Assembly (NCBI GenBank): GCA_035527515.1
Contig: DATLAJ010000146.1
Location: forward strand, 62,001-126,000
DNA length: 64,000 nucleotides
Source: a bacterium
GTDB taxonomy: Bacteria > B130-G9
Direction of reading: 5' to 3'
The notes under the pieces were generated by a model that was not told the DNA's origin, did no database searches, and saw only the letters and a list, made by a program, of their open reading frames with translations. The translations under genes were made by a program, and so were the position numbers. Positions 35,722 to 44,612 of the stretch are shown in pieces. Within the stretch, counting starts at the first letter, position 1. The number at the start of each line of letters is the position of its first letter.

Positions 35722-36017
35722 TACCTCACTTAGTTAGGCCATCCTGTAGTCTGCCGATGGCCCAGATAAGCCCGTCTAAACGAAAAATCTTGACTGAAGG
35801 GTCAAATCTGTAAACAATCCGCATGGTTGTCGCGGCGTTAGTAGTCTGCCTCGAGACGGATGTTTTGCCAATCCGTTTAATACAACAATCGAATGCGGAG
35901 ATATTTGGTTGATTTCGCCGATTTTCTAGCGATTTCTGGGCTTGAGTATGCCCGCGCGCTCCGAGAACTACAACGGCGCTATTGTCTTGGAGTGGAAGCC
36001 ATGTTGGAGGTAATCTT

Positions 36018-36959
36018 ATGTTAGAAGGTTTTGACCCTAACAATACTGTCGTAGTTGTCGGCGCAGGGCCCGCCGGGATGTCAGCCGCGGTCTATGCCGA
36101 GAGATCGGGAGTGAACGTCTTGTTGCTCGAGAGGATAAGCCCCGGCGGTCAGATAATGACAACGCGCAGGATCGACAACTATCTCGGATTCCCAGTCGGC
36201 ACATCCACCTTCGCGCTCGTTGCGAAGTTCAAGGAGCACCTCGCCTCGTGTGGTGTCGAGGTTATTTCAGCAAACGCGGCCAAGATAGTGCCAGGGCAGC
36301 TCTTGACGGTGGAAACCGCGAGTGGACCTGCCTACCAGTGCAGGGCTGTGATCGTTGCTACGGGAGCGCGTCCCAGGCTTCTGGGGGTGCCGGGAGAGGG
36401 GAGGCTCTTTGGCAAAGGAGTCTCGACCTGTGCGGTCTGCGACGGCAATTTCTTTAGGAACCAAGACATCGCCGTGGTTGGGGGTGGCACAACCGCCGTG
36501 GAGGATGTCATCTATCTTTCCCACATAGTCAGGAAAATCTATCACATCCACAGACGCGATCAGTTGAGGCTCGCCGGCGAGACATCCGATGAGCTGTCCA
36601 AACTTGAGAATGTTGAGCGGGTCTTCAGCCACACGGTCGAGAAAATCGTGGGTGAGGACGAGGTCGAGGCGATACAGGTCAAAAGTCGCAAGGACGGCAG
36701 CGTCCGGGAGCTTGCGGTGAGCGCGGTGTTCGTCTCTATTGGAATAACGCCGAACACGGAGTTCGTTCAGGGCCTTTTGGAGATGGACGATGCCGGATTC
36801 ATTGTCGCCAAGAATGATATGTCCACCTCTGTCGAGGGCATCTTCGCTGCGGGCGACGTCAGGACCTCGCATCTCAGGCAGGTCTGCACGGCGGTCGCGG
36901 ACGGCGCCATCGCCGGAATCTCTGCCGCAAAGCTGATAACGGGCATAGCCCTCGCTTGA
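36018..36959 (+). CDS. trxB: Thioredoxin reductase
   Basis: NADPH-dependent FAD enzyme that reduces thioredoxin. The ATG at 36018 has a perfect GGAGG seven bases upstream, so I prefer it to the earlier ATG at 35982; the protein then has 313 residues, the usual size. FAD site VVVVGAGPAGMSAAVYAERSG, SPGGQIMTTRRIDNYLGFP, the redox pair C137-A-V-C140 in VSTCAVCDGNFF, the NAD(P) site AVVGGGTTAVEDVIYL and the closing GIFAAGDVRTSHLRQVCTAVADGA are all present. The T-T-A-V-E variant in the nucleotide site is a little unusual. The next gene starts two bases after its stop. Confidence 0.95.
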   Translation: MLEGFDPNNTVVVVGAGPAGMSAAVYAERSGVNVLLLERISPGGQIMTTRRIDNYLGFPVGTSTFALVAKFKEHLASCGVEVISANAAKIVPGQLLTVETASGPAYQCRAVIVATGARPRLLGVPGEGRLFGKGVSTCAVCDGNFFRNQDIAVVGGGTTAVEDVIYLSHIVRKIYHIHRRDQLRLAGETSDELSKLENVERVFSHTVEKIVGEDEVEAIQVKSRKDGSVRELAVSAVFVSIGITPNTEFVQGLLEMDDAGFIVAKNDMSTSVEGIFAAGDVRTSHLRQVCTAVADGAIAGISAAKLITGIALA

Positions 36960-36960
36960 C

Positions 36961-37812
36961 GTGCGAATAACGGCCGCTATCCCTTGCTACAACGCGGAGA
37001 GGTTCATCAGCAGCTGCCTCGAGTCGCTGATCGCACAGTCCCGACCGCCGGACGAGATCATCGTTGTTGACGATGGCTCGACCGACCGGACTGCCGAGAT
37101 ATTGTCATCACGCCGCGATGTGAAGGTCATCACGCTCAAACAGAACAGGGGCGTCGCACACGCCCGGAACGTTCTCACAAAAAACGCCTCGGGCGAAGTC
37201 ATCGTGTTCATCGATGCGGACGCGGTCGCCGATCCCAACCTCATTCAAGAGCTTGAAGTCGCTTATGAGGCGGGCGTGGCGGGTGTGGGAGGGCGAGCGA
37301 TTGAGCAGCGAGAGGAGTCTCTTGCGGACAGGTGGCGTAGGCTCCATGCCTCTCAGGGCTACGGGAGCGAACAAAAATCTAATGTCGCGTTTCTCTGGGG
37401 CGTGTGCAGCTCGTATTTCAGGAACGTCCTGGTCGAGGCGGCCGGATTCGACGAGCGCTTCCGGACCAACGGTGAGGACACCGAGATAGGCTTTCGCCTC
37501 GAATCGATGGGCAAGCGGCTGGACTACAACCCAAAGGCGATCGTGCACCATCAGCGAACTGACAGCATCCTAAGTCTCTGCAAGATGATGTTCCGCTGGT
37601 ATTACTGGGGCTACATCGCCATGCGCAAGGTCCGAGGCGCTGCGTTTCTCTTCTACATTAAGACAATCGTCAAAGTTCTCCTACGCAACCTCCACGCCGA
37701 CCTGATCCAGGAGAGGTCCCCGCGACTCGCGTTCGTGTCCGTTCTAATGTCCCGCGTCGAGCTACTAGCCACACTCAAGGCTGCGCTCACGGCACGACGC
37801 GTGCTGAAATAA
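36961..37812 (+). CDS. Family 2 glycosyltransferase
   Basis: A 283-residue GT2 (GT-A fold) enzyme that moves sugar from a nucleotide donor. Visible are AAIPCYNAERFISSCLESL, EIIVVDDGSTDRTAEIL, the metal-binding VIVFIDADAVADPN and RTNGEDTEIGFRLES (the E-D acid motif). A hydrophobic patch near 240-260 may touch the membrane. It begins with GTG, two bases after trxB, suggesting coupling by position, though no functional link is evident. It is clearly related to the protein at 50418 (same C-C-S-Y and F-R-T-N-G-E-D segments). Confidence 0.9.
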   Translation: MRITAAIPCYNAERFISSCLESLIAQSRPPDEIIVVDDGSTDRTAEILSSRRDVKVITLKQNRGVAHARNVLTKNASGEVIVFIDADAVADPNLIQELEVAYEAGVAGVGGRAIEQREESLADRWRRLHASQGYGSEQKSNVAFLWGVCSSYFRNVLVEAAGFDERFRTNGEDTEIGFRLESMGKRLDYNPKAIVHHQRTDSILSLCKMMFRWYYWGYIAMRKVRGAAFLFYIKTIVKVLLRNLHADLIQERSPRLAFVSVLMSRVELLATLKAALTARRVLK

Positions 37813-37826
37813 AAACCTCGATTTAA

Positions 37827-37999
37827 GAGGCCGTCCAATAAGTGCATCCGCATGCGAGAATCCCTGTGTTTGTGGATGGATGGCCCTATATGTAGGGGCG
37901 GTTCACGAACCGCCCGACTTCAGCGCCACAACATATTGTGGGCGATTCGTGAATCGACCCTACAAAAAAACACGGCTGACCCCTTTATCGGACAGCCTC
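37827..37999. mobile_element. MITE of 173 bp, same family as 34006-34260
   Basis: The ends are GAGGCCGTCCAATAAGT (37827-37843) and, inverted, GAGGCTGTCCGATAAAG (37983-37999). Inside is a REP-like pair: GTAGGGGCGGTTCACGAACC onward (37892-37915) and its inverted partner (37940-37963, reading GTAGGGTCGATTC). No target duplication remains, so it is probably older. With the promoter below it accounts for the 336-bp gap before 38149. Confidence 0.75.
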
Positions 38000-38034
38000 C
38001 GTAATCCAAGGTCAGACCCCGGCCCATCAACCGT

Positions 38035-38063
38035 TTGAAAAATGTGCGGTTCCGTGTTACTCT
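38035..38063 (+). promoter_or_regulatory. Promoter of the second secreted beta-helix gene
   Basis: TTGAAA (38035-38040), 17-bp spacer ending GGTTCCGTGT, TACTCT (38058-38063). It is the counterpart of 6786-6814. The leader is also shared, including GCGCAGATAACGCTAACCCC and the CCC-loop-GGG element. Confidence 0.6.
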
Positions 38064-38148
38064 CTTTTGGATTGGATTCTATGTATTCTTGCACTTCGAT
38101 CACAGGGCACTGCGCAGATAACGCTAACCCCCAAAAAGGGAAGGAGCC

Positions 38149-40041
38149 ATGAGAACAGCATTTGTATGTACCATTCTTGCGGCCTTTGCCTTGCTGCCTA
38201 TGGCGGTTCTGGCTGAGCCAACGATCACGATCTACACGGATGCCGACACGTATCAGTCCGGCGACACAATTGAGGTTAGCCTGTCCGCCGAGAATCACGG
38301 CGAGGGAATGTCCGTTGACGTGTATGTCGGTTTGCTGACGCCTGATGGCGGCCTCTATACCCTTAGCCCGTATGGCCAGCACGGCTGGTCAGGGAGTGTT
38401 GAGGCTTGGATTCCTGGCATATACGTGCCCAGTCCATTCACTATGAGCCGGACGCCGTTGTTCTGGTTTGACCTTCCCTGCTACATGCCCCCAATCAGCG
38501 ATGAGGGGGAATATAACTTCGCGGTGGTTCTCACGTGCGCCGGCACGATGCAGTGGATAAGCGACCTGAGTTTGGCCCCATTCACAGTTGGCGCCTCAGC
38601 TGCATCGCATTATTACGTTGACGGCGAGGCAGGTAACGATTCAAACGACGGCTCCGAAGGCTCGCCGTGGAAGACGATAACACATGCGCTCGCATCCGCG
38701 CTCAGCACCCCTGCCACCATCCACGTTGCCGCCGGCACATACTCATCCTCGACAAACGGAGAGACGTTTCCACTCGACATGAAGAGCTATGTATCGCTTC
38801 AGGGCGAAGGCTCAGAGAGCACAATCCTCGACGCGCAGCAGGCCGCTTATCACGTTATCTACTGCTCCTACGTTAGTCACCTGAGCATTGAGCAATTGAC
38901 AATAGCCGGGGGCGAAGCCAAGGGGGCTGAGCACACAGATAAACGAGGCGGCGGCATTTACTGCTCGGACAGCTCGCCAACCATTTCAAACAACAGAATC
39001 ACTGCCAACACCGCCATCTCCGGCGGCGGTATAGGCTGCTGGGGCGGTTGGCCCACGATCTCAGGCAACACGATCTCGGGCAATAGTGCGGACTCAAACG
39101 CCGGCGGGATATACTGCGACCACAGTTCGCCGATGATCTCGAACAACACGATCTCAAAGAACACTGCTGACTGGGCCGGCGGGATATACTGCAGTGAGAG
39201 TTCTCCGACGATTGCGTGCAACGCGATCACGGCCAATACCGCCGGCGGGTTAGGCGGCGCGATACACTGCTGGGAGAGTTCGCCCACCATCGAGAACAAC
39301 ACGATCTCGGGCAACAGGGCCCAACACGGGAGCGGGATATACTGCTGGCACGGTTGGCCCACGATCTCAGGCAACACGATCTCGGGCAATAGTGCGGACT
39401 CAAACGCCGGCGGGATATACTGCGACCACAGTTCGCCGATGATCTCGAACAACACGATCACTCGTAACTCCTCGCTCGGCGTATACGGCTACAACGGCTA
39501 CGGCGGTGGGATACTCTGCAACTACAGTTCGCCCACGATCGTAAACAACATCATCCAGGCCAACACCGCCATCTCTGGCGGCGGGATATTCTACTGGAGC
39601 AGTACGCCAGCGATCGTAAACAATGCGATCTTAGACAACTCGGCCGGGCGCGGCGGCGGGATATCCTGCTGGGGCGGTTCGGCAACGATCGTGAACAACA
39701 TCATCAAAGCCAACGCCGCCGACCGGGGCGGTGGGATGTATTGCAGCGGTTCGCCGACAATCATCGACTGCATTATCTGGGGCAACGGCGACGACCTATC
39801 TAGCTGTTCAGGGACGTATTGCTGCATCGAGGACGACGATGCGGGTGAGGGCAACATCCACGATGACCCGATGTTCGTCGAAGGTCCACTCGGCGAATAC
39901 TATCTTGACCCCGATAGCCCGTGCATAGATGCGGGCAGTCGGCCGGCCGAGGATGCCGGGCTTTCTGATCGGACAACGCAGACGGACGGCACGCCGGATA
40001 GCGGGATGGTAGATATGGGCTATCACTACCCATTGCCCTGA
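38149..40041 (+). CDS. Secreted right-handed parallel beta-helix protein, larger paralog
   Basis: A 630-residue paralog of the protein at 6901, alike from promoter to stop. A signal peptide (1-24) ends V-L-A-E-P. The N-terminal sandwich domain is about 25-150. The DUF1565 signature follows at about 160: YYVDGEAGNDSNDGSEGSPW and TITHAL. The helix has about 12 coils with GGGIYC and S-S-P-T-I-S-N-N. It is longer than its paralog through coil duplication, including a perfect 109-bp repeat within the gene. The ending DPDSPCIDAGS...M-V-D-M-G-Y-H-Y-P matches the family. An AAGGAG ribosome site precedes the ATG. Function is unknown; a surface role is likely. Confidence 0.9.
   Translation: MRTAFVCTILAAFALLPMAVLAEPTITIYTDADTYQSGDTIEVSLSAENHGEGMSVDVYVGLLTPDGGLYTLSPYGQHGWSGSVEAWIPGIYVPSPFTMSRTPLFWFDLPCYMPPISDEGEYNFAVVLTCAGTMQWISDLSLAPFTVGASAASHYYVDGEAGNDSNDGSEGSPWKTITHALASALSTPATIHVAAGTYSSSTNGETFPLDMKSYVSLQGEGSESTILDAQQAAYHVIYCSYVSHLSIEQLTIAGGEAKGAEHTDKRGGGIYCSDSSPTISNNRITANTAISGGGIGCWGGWPTISGNTISGNSADSNAGGIYCDHSSPMISNNTISKNTADWAGGIYCSESSPTIACNAITANTAGGLGGAIHCWESSPTIENNTISGNRAQHGSGIYCWHGWPTISGNTISGNSADSNAGGIYCDHSSPMISNNTITRNSSLGVYGYNGYGGGILCNYSSPTIVNNIIQANTAISGGGIFYWSSTPAIVNNAILDNSAGRGGGISCWGGSATIVNNIIKANAADRGGGMYCSGSPTIIDCIIWGNGDDLSSCSGTYCCIEDDDAGEGNIHDDPMFVEGPLGEYYLDPDSPCIDAGSRPAEDAGLSDRTTQTDGTPDSGMVDMGYHYPLP
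39045..39459 (+). repeat. Perfect 109-bp direct repeat inside the beta-helix gene
   Basis: Copies at 39045-39153 and 39351-39459 are identical over 109 bases, 306 bp (102 codons) apart, so in frame. They encode GWPTISGNTISGNSADSNAG and the next coil. Other coils are much less alike at DNA level. Confidence 0.9.
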
Positions 40042-40043
40042 GG

Positions 40044-40063
40044 AGTTGGCGGTTGGCGGTTGA
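40044..40063. repeat. GTTGGCGG-type short repeat after the stop codon
   Basis: GTTGGCGGTTGGCGGTTG starts three bases after the stop of the larger beta-helix gene, the same position as at 8505. Confidence 0.6.
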
Positions 40064-40183
40064 CCTGAATGATGCGGGGATGCGCGCTCGGCGCCGATTG
40101 AGGAAACGACCATTGAAACTTCGGGGTCAAGTTGTTACAACCACACGGGAAGACAGTCCATCACGAGTCACCAAGGAGTAACC

Positions 40184-40690
40184 ATGAAAACTAGTAGTCG
40201 CGTGGGTTTCAGCTTAGTTGCGTGTTTGATCTTGCTCGCCCTGCTCTCGACCTGCTTGCTTGCGGCAGAGGGCAACCCAGCAAAAGCGGCACCGAACTTC
40301 ACGCTAACGGACGTGAACACGGGCAAGCAGGTATCTCTCTCCGACTTCAAGGGCAAGGTTGTGGTGATAGACTTCTGGGCCACGTGGTGCATCCCTTGCC
40401 GCAAGGCGCTGAAGTTCTACGAGAAACTTTACCGTGAGAAGCGCGATGAGGGACTGGTCATCATCGCTGTTTCGATAGACCAACGAGAGAAGAAGCTCAG
40501 AAACTACGTCAGTAACCACCCAATTAGCTTCAATGTTCTTCACGATCCGGACAAGACTGTTATGAAGAAGTTCAAAGTGTTCAAGGTCCCGACGACATAC
40601 ATTGTCGATAGAGATGGAAAGATACAGAGCAAATACGTCGGCATCCTAGAGAAGGTTATCGAGGCGAGGGTGGAGGAGCTGCTCAAGTGA
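40184..40690 (+). CDS. TlpA-like periplasmic thiol-disulfide oxidoreductase
   Basis: A 168-residue exported thioredoxin-fold protein. Residues 1-28 are a signal sequence ending L-L-A-A-E; a cysteine at 24 in LLSTCLLAAE is not in a proper lipobox. The TlpA/AhpC-TSA domain contains APNFTLTDVNTGKQVSLSDF, the redox motif WATWCIPCRKA and the cis-proline stretch FKVPTTYIVDRDGKI. It would reduce disulfides or shuttle electrons outside the inner membrane. AAGGAG precedes the ATG. Its stop overlaps the GTG of the next gene by four bases, making an operon with DUF4266 and DUF3570 proteins. Confidence 0.92.
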   Translation: MKTSSRVGFSLVACLILLALLSTCLLAAEGNPAKAAPNFTLTDVNTGKQVSLSDFKGKVVVIDFWATWCIPCRKALKFYEKLYREKRDEGLVIIAVSIDQREKKLRNYVSNHPISFNVLHDPDKTVMKKFKVFKVPTTYIVDRDGKIQSKYVGILEKVIEARVEELLK

Positions 40691-40947
40691 GACGGACAGA
40701 TGGAACGCTAAACTCTGGCTCGTTGGCGATTTTGGCGCTTCTTTTGCTGGCGCTAGGGCTTTGTCAGGGCTGTGCGACGGTCAAACCCTACGAGATGGAG
40801 TTTCTGACGGACCCGATCATGCTTTTTGACGAGATAAATCCGGATGTCCCCACTCTTGAGTTCCTCGTTCTTGGGGACATAGAGAAGGCATGGGTCACTG
40901 GGGCCGGTGCAAGCGGCGGCGGATGTGTAAGCTGCGCAGGCAGGTAA
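40687..40947 (+). CDS. DUF4266 small lipoprotein
   Basis: An 86-residue lipoprotein. Residues 10-27 are hydrophobic and end LGLCQGC, so C29 in the L-C-Q-G-C box is the likely lipidation site. The mature part has ATVKPYEMEFLTDPIML and ends in a glycine- and cysteine-rich tail, GAGASGGGCVSCAGR. DUF4266 members share the G-A-S-G-G-x-G-x-x-x-G-G-G-C tail and are usually encoded between a TlpA-like thioredoxin and a DUF3570 protein, as here. The two tail cysteines are natural candidates for TlpA or for a bound metal; that is inference. The start is GTG at 40687 within the previous stop. Confidence 0.82.
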   Translation: MRRTDGTLNSGSLAILALLLLALGLCQGCATVKPYEMEFLTDPIMLFDEINPDVPTLEFLVLGDIEKAWVTGAGASGGGCVSCAGR

Positions 40948-40957
40948 AGGAGTGCTC

Positions 40958-42133
40958 ATGATAACAAAATCTGGTGTTGGAAGGTCTGCGTTCGGCCTAT
41001 GCACATCCTTGTCAGCAGGCATCGCCATACTGCTTCTGATAGCTGCGGACGGTTATTGTGCGCAGGACCAATTCTCCTACAGCTACTTCTGCTATCGCGA
41101 CGAGAACGACACTATCAACGAGGCCTTTGCGCTCCGGCTTGACAAGCAGGTTCTGGAGAAGACCAAGCTGAAGTTCTCGTATCTGCACTCGGACACGAGA
41201 TACTGGAAGGTACCATTGTGGGAGCCGCCCACCAGGTATTACTCACACGGCGACCAGTATTCGTTCAACGTCGAGCAGAAGACGTTCAAAGACGGCAAGC
41301 TCACGCTCGGATACGTTTTTACCGACCGCGCCATGAGGCTGACGGACGCATATCTCATCCATGAAATGGAGGAGAAGGCCAAACAAGACAGCGACCTCGG
41401 CCCGCTGCGCAAACCGAGGTCGAGCTCGTTCAACGTCACCTACTCGCAGCCTTTTTTCGACCAAAATACGACGGTCGAGGTTACCTATTCCCACACCGAC
41501 TCTGATCTCACGCCATACTGGGAATACGACATCAACACGCTGAGGTATCTCAGCGACAGGACAACCTCATATACCAACTCCGTTACGGCGACTGTAACGC
41601 AGATATTCACCCAATACACAACTTGCCAACTAACGGCGTCCTATGCGACGCAATCAGACCTTCCTGCAACGCAGTCCTATTCGGCGAGCTTACATCAGTA
41701 TTTGCCGAGTAGAACGTCGGTCCAGCTTTATTACCGTTACTCGCTGGATGACGATGCCTTCTACACGAACACCGTGGAGGCAAAGGTCTATCAATACGTA
41801 ATCGACGAGATAATCCTGATGGCGAGGTTCCGCTGGCATGTTGAGGACGATCCGAGCTTGGACGAGGAGCAGGAATGGACGCTTTGGCAGCAGCAGGAGT
41901 TCGGCGAGGACCTGAGCGTCAGCCTGTTTCCGTGCCTGACGACAACGGTCGGGGGAGGCGTCATAATCGACGTTCTGGGGCTTGCGGGCAATCCCACGTG
42001 GCTTGGTGGGGGCTATCTTGACAAGGTCAACCTTGACATCCGCTACAACCGCTTTAGATACACCAGCAGGTTCGAGCGGGACGAGCATCTCGATGGGGAC
42101 ATGTATTCCGCGGGCCTAGGCTTCTTGTTCTGA
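40958..42133 (+). CDS. DUF3570 outer-membrane-type beta-barrel protein
   Basis: A 391-residue exported protein with alternating beta strands. Residues 1-34 form a signal sequence ending G-Y-C-A-Q. The rest has the pattern of an outer-membrane barrel: strands such as FSYSYFCYRDENDTIN, LKFSYLHSDTRYW, TVEVTYSHTDSD, SVQLYYRYSLDDDAFYTNT and VNLDIRYNRFRYTSRFERDE. It ends in a terminal phenylalanine (GLGFLF), the usual barrel-assembly signal. The ATG at 40958 has AAAGGAG five bases upstream, better than the GTG at 40952. It ends the operon TlpA, DUF4266, DUF3570. In other genomes an ApbE-type flavin transferase often accompanies this set; none is here. Confidence 0.82.
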   Translation: MITKSGVGRSAFGLCTSLSAGIAILLLIAADGYCAQDQFSYSYFCYRDENDTINEAFALRLDKQVLEKTKLKFSYLHSDTRYWKVPLWEPPTRYYSHGDQYSFNVEQKTFKDGKLTLGYVFTDRAMRLTDAYLIHEMEEKAKQDSDLGPLRKPRSSSFNVTYSQPFFDQNTTVEVTYSHTDSDLTPYWEYDINTLRYLSDRTTSYTNSVTATVTQIFTQYTTCQLTASYATQSDLPATQSYSASLHQYLPSRTSVQLYYRYSLDDDAFYTNTVEAKVYQYVIDEIILMARFRWHVEDDPSLDEEQEWTLWQQQEFGEDLSVSLFPCLTTTVGGGVIIDVLGLAGNPTWLGGGYLDKVNLDIRYNRFRYTSRFERDEHLDGDMYSAGLGFLF

Positions 42134-42148
42134 AGCGTGGTGGGTGTT

Positions 42149-42180
42149 CTGAGCCTCGAGCCGCGCACGAACCGGCTCAG
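42149..42180. terminator. Inverted repeat between converging genes
   Basis: CTGAGCC (42149-42155) and GGCTCAG (42174-42180) form a 7-bp stem with an 18-nt loop, touching the stop of the gene at 42177. There is no T-tract. Possible bidirectional terminator. Confidence 0.3.
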
Positions 42181-43424
42181 GAGCCGTATCTATACGTGAA
42201 GCCCATGAAGTCCAGAAGAGTCAGCAGGAACTGGTTCGCTGTGATCCGACACAGGCCGCCTCTCTGGCACGAACGCTCGGAGTAGCCGGCAACGTTGTCC
42301 GCCAACACATCAGGGCCGTAGATCGTTATGGGCACGGGGTCCGCCGTGTGGTCGCCAACCTCGCAAGGCGTGGAGTGGTCCGCGCCAAGCGCAACATAAA
42401 CGTTCTCATCGATCTGGGACAGCACCAGACCTAACATCTCGTCGATCTTCTCGATGAAGTGCATCTTGTCCAGTGGCCTGTTGTCGTGCGACAGGATGTC
42501 AGTCCCCTTCACGTGCAGCACGACAAGGTCGTGGACCTTGAGCGCCTCGGTCGCGTATCTCGCCTTGTCTTCAAGTATCGTGTCAACATTGGCAGTGAAA
42601 CGAGGCGACGTGAAGATGTCAAAACCTGCCATCCTCGCCACTCCCAAGACCGTGCTCTCGCCCGCTATGCACGCCCCCTGAAGCCCAAACCGCTCCGTGA
42701 TGCTCCGCATTTTGAGCGCAGCGCCGGCGCCTCGCGTAAGGACTATATTCGCCGGCAGTTTGCCCTCCTCGATGCGGGCCTTGTTCGTTGGATGGTCCTT
42801 CAGTATCTCGTGTGACCGCTCGACGAACTTGTTCACCGCGTCCGCTGTTCGCTGCGCAAGCTTCAGCCCAGGCTCCGACGCCTCGCACCTTCGGACCCTC
42901 TCGCCGACGTGTCCCGGGCCAGGGTCGGTGTCCGTAATCTCCGGAGAAAGCTTCTCGCCGCGCAGAACAAGGACTGCCCGATGCTCCGTCGCCTCTTTGA
43001 AGATAACCTCGATGTCGTCCGCAATCTTGAGGCCATTGAGCTCGCCGGCGAGCCGGCGCGTGCCTTCCCGAATGCGGCCAGCCCTTCTGTCCTTCACACG
43101 CATCTCGTCATCGACAGTCGCAAAGTTGCAGCGAAGTGCGATGTCCTGAGGCTCCATCTTAATGCTGATCCCCGCCGCCTCGATCGGGCCCCTGCCCCAG
43201 TAAGTCCTGAGCGGGTTATAGCCAAAAAGAGCCAGGTGCCCAACGTCAGTCCCAACCCGAATCCCTGGCGCCAGCGGGTCCATCAGACCGTTAACAGCGT
43301 TACGGGCGAGGTTGTCCATGTTCGGCGTGTTGGCTGCCTCAAGAGGTGTCCTGCGGCCCAACTTGTAGATCGGACGGTCGCCCACACCATCCTGAATAAG
43401 CAGCAATCCCTTCGATTTCCTCAC
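42177..43424 (-). CDS. apgM: 2,3-bisphosphoglycerate-independent phosphoglycerate mutase, archaeal type
   Basis: Interconverts 3- and 2-phosphoglycerate in glycolysis. The 415-residue length and motifs are those of the archaeal-type iPGM within the alkaline phosphatase superfamily. The N-terminal metal motif is LLLIQDGVGDRP, followed by TPLEAANTPNMDNLA. The nucleophile region is GIRVGTDVGHLALFGYNP, with Thr where many members have Ser. YWGRGPIEAAGI and ALRCNFATVDD follow, and the C-terminal metal sites are in HVKGTDILSHDNRPLDK and VALGADHSTPCEVGDHTADPVP. A cysteine-containing CQRGGLCRI stretch near the end is less common. It is encoded alone. Confidence 0.93.
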   Translation of the reverse strand: MRKSKGLLLIQDGVGDRPIYKLGRRTPLEAANTPNMDNLARNAVNGLMDPLAPGIRVGTDVGHLALFGYNPLRTYWGRGPIEAAGISIKMEPQDIALRCNFATVDDEMRVKDRRAGRIREGTRRLAGELNGLKIADDIEVIFKEATEHRAVLVLRGEKLSPEITDTDPGPGHVGERVRRCEASEPGLKLAQRTADAVNKFVERSHEILKDHPTNKARIEEGKLPANIVLTRGAGAALKMRSITERFGLQGACIAGESTVLGVARMAGFDIFTSPRFTANVDTILEDKARYATEALKVHDLVVLHVKGTDILSHDNRPLDKMHFIEKIDEMLGLVLSQIDENVYVALGADHSTPCEVGDHTADPVPITIYGPDVLADNVAGYSERSCQRGGLCRITANQFLLTLLDFMGFTYRYGS

Positions 43425-43685
43425 CGCAATCTCACTTCATCTTGTCTAGTGCCATCGATTTCCAACAGACCTAATCGAATCCTCGTCGCGATTCGTGAAG
43501 CCAAAATGCAAGCCCGACCCTCCTCAGCCTCATTCCTGATTCTTTGGGCCATACAACACAGTGTATATCGTCCTTACCGAGAGTAAAGTGAATAGCCTAC
43601 ACGGCCTTGATCCTTTGGAATCGGCTATAACTATGCGGCACCCACTGAGGGCGCTCCGATGTGAATCAGACCCCTACTTGATGAT

Positions 43686-44076
43686 TCAGTTGAGCCGGGT
43701 GCGTATCCGCAAAAGAGTCCACGCAATCGTGAGCACCAACCCTACGCCAAACAGACAGCCGCTCATCTTGTCCATCGAGGAACTAAGCGCAGTTCTCGTC
43801 TCCTCGATCTGCCGCTTTCTCAAACTTTCCGCGACTTTGCCCTCAAACAGGCCAGCGAAACCGTCCGTGATTGCATCTCCTATGGCACCACCAACGATCG
43901 CCCCTTCGCACTCCCGCGAAGCTCGCCCCAACCAGTGCCGCAACTCCCAGAATCCCGGTGTCAATTGCTCCAAACACAATGTCTGCTCCAGCAGACCGCA
44001 TCCCGCGCCCGCCGAGCTTCAGCGGAATCCACGGCACAAAGCCTAAGAGAACCGTCACCGGACCGATCAATCGCAC
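43686..44076 (-). pseudogene. Frameshifted small integral membrane protein
   Basis: Two overlapping frames make one protein. From 44076 the first reads MRLIGPVTVLLGFVPWIPLK and continues to VAALVGASFAGVR. The second then gives AIVGGAIGDAITDGFAGLFE and ends at 43686 with a membrane helix GCLFGVGLVLTIAWTLL. Dropping one G from the GGGG at 43901-43904 (minus strand) restores a single frame of about 130 codons. The protein would have three or four membrane segments and a glycine-zipper-like G-A-I-V-G-G-A-I-G-D. The family is not recognised. The frameshift may be real or a sequencing error in a homopolymer. Confidence 0.6.
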
Positions 44077-44612
44077 ATTATTGACGGAGCGAATCCTTGC
44101 CTCTTCATGCTCTCCGTCCCCGGTTTCAGACTGCTACACTGCTTCGCTCGCGGCGGCCGTTGCCGGCGCCACGCAGAATCTAGACTCTCATCAATAGTCT
44201 ATGCGCTGTCGCCCAACTCCCATCGAATAGCCTAATTGTCTCGGCATCAGCTCAACTCAACCATACCACCCAGACACCACATAACAGTACTCCGGAAAAT
44301 ATGGCGGACGCGACTGGCTACAATCTCGTCCTGACTTCTCGCTGCCAGCCACAGTTACTCAGTCCAAGCTAGGGCCCGGACTGAGGAACGTTTCCACAAA
44401 TGCCCTCGGGGCAAATCATCTCGCTAGTCAAAGTACAAAGATGCGCCCGATAGCTGCACACTTCCGCAGACCGCCTGCTGTCGTGCTCTGGTTGATGTCT
44501 GGGTCATCCGAGCGCGCAGTACCCCATGCAAGATAGGGCGTACGCGCTCGCCGCATTGCCCGCTACGAGTCTATCGATCACGGTCTTGCGCTCGATTGAC
44601 CCAGGACACCTA
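44077..44612. other. Gap without recognised gene
   Basis: These 536 bp have no ORF with family features on either strand. No tRNA-like or riboswitch pattern was convincing. It may hold decayed sequence next to the frameshifted membrane gene. Confidence 0.5.

Noticed and set aside
44371-44390. GGGCCCGGACTGAGGAACG and a later CAGACCGCC recall parts of RNase P RNA.
   Set aside because: The conserved GAGGAAAGTCCGGGC order is not matched on either strand, the GGTAAC region is missing and no P4 pairing could be found.
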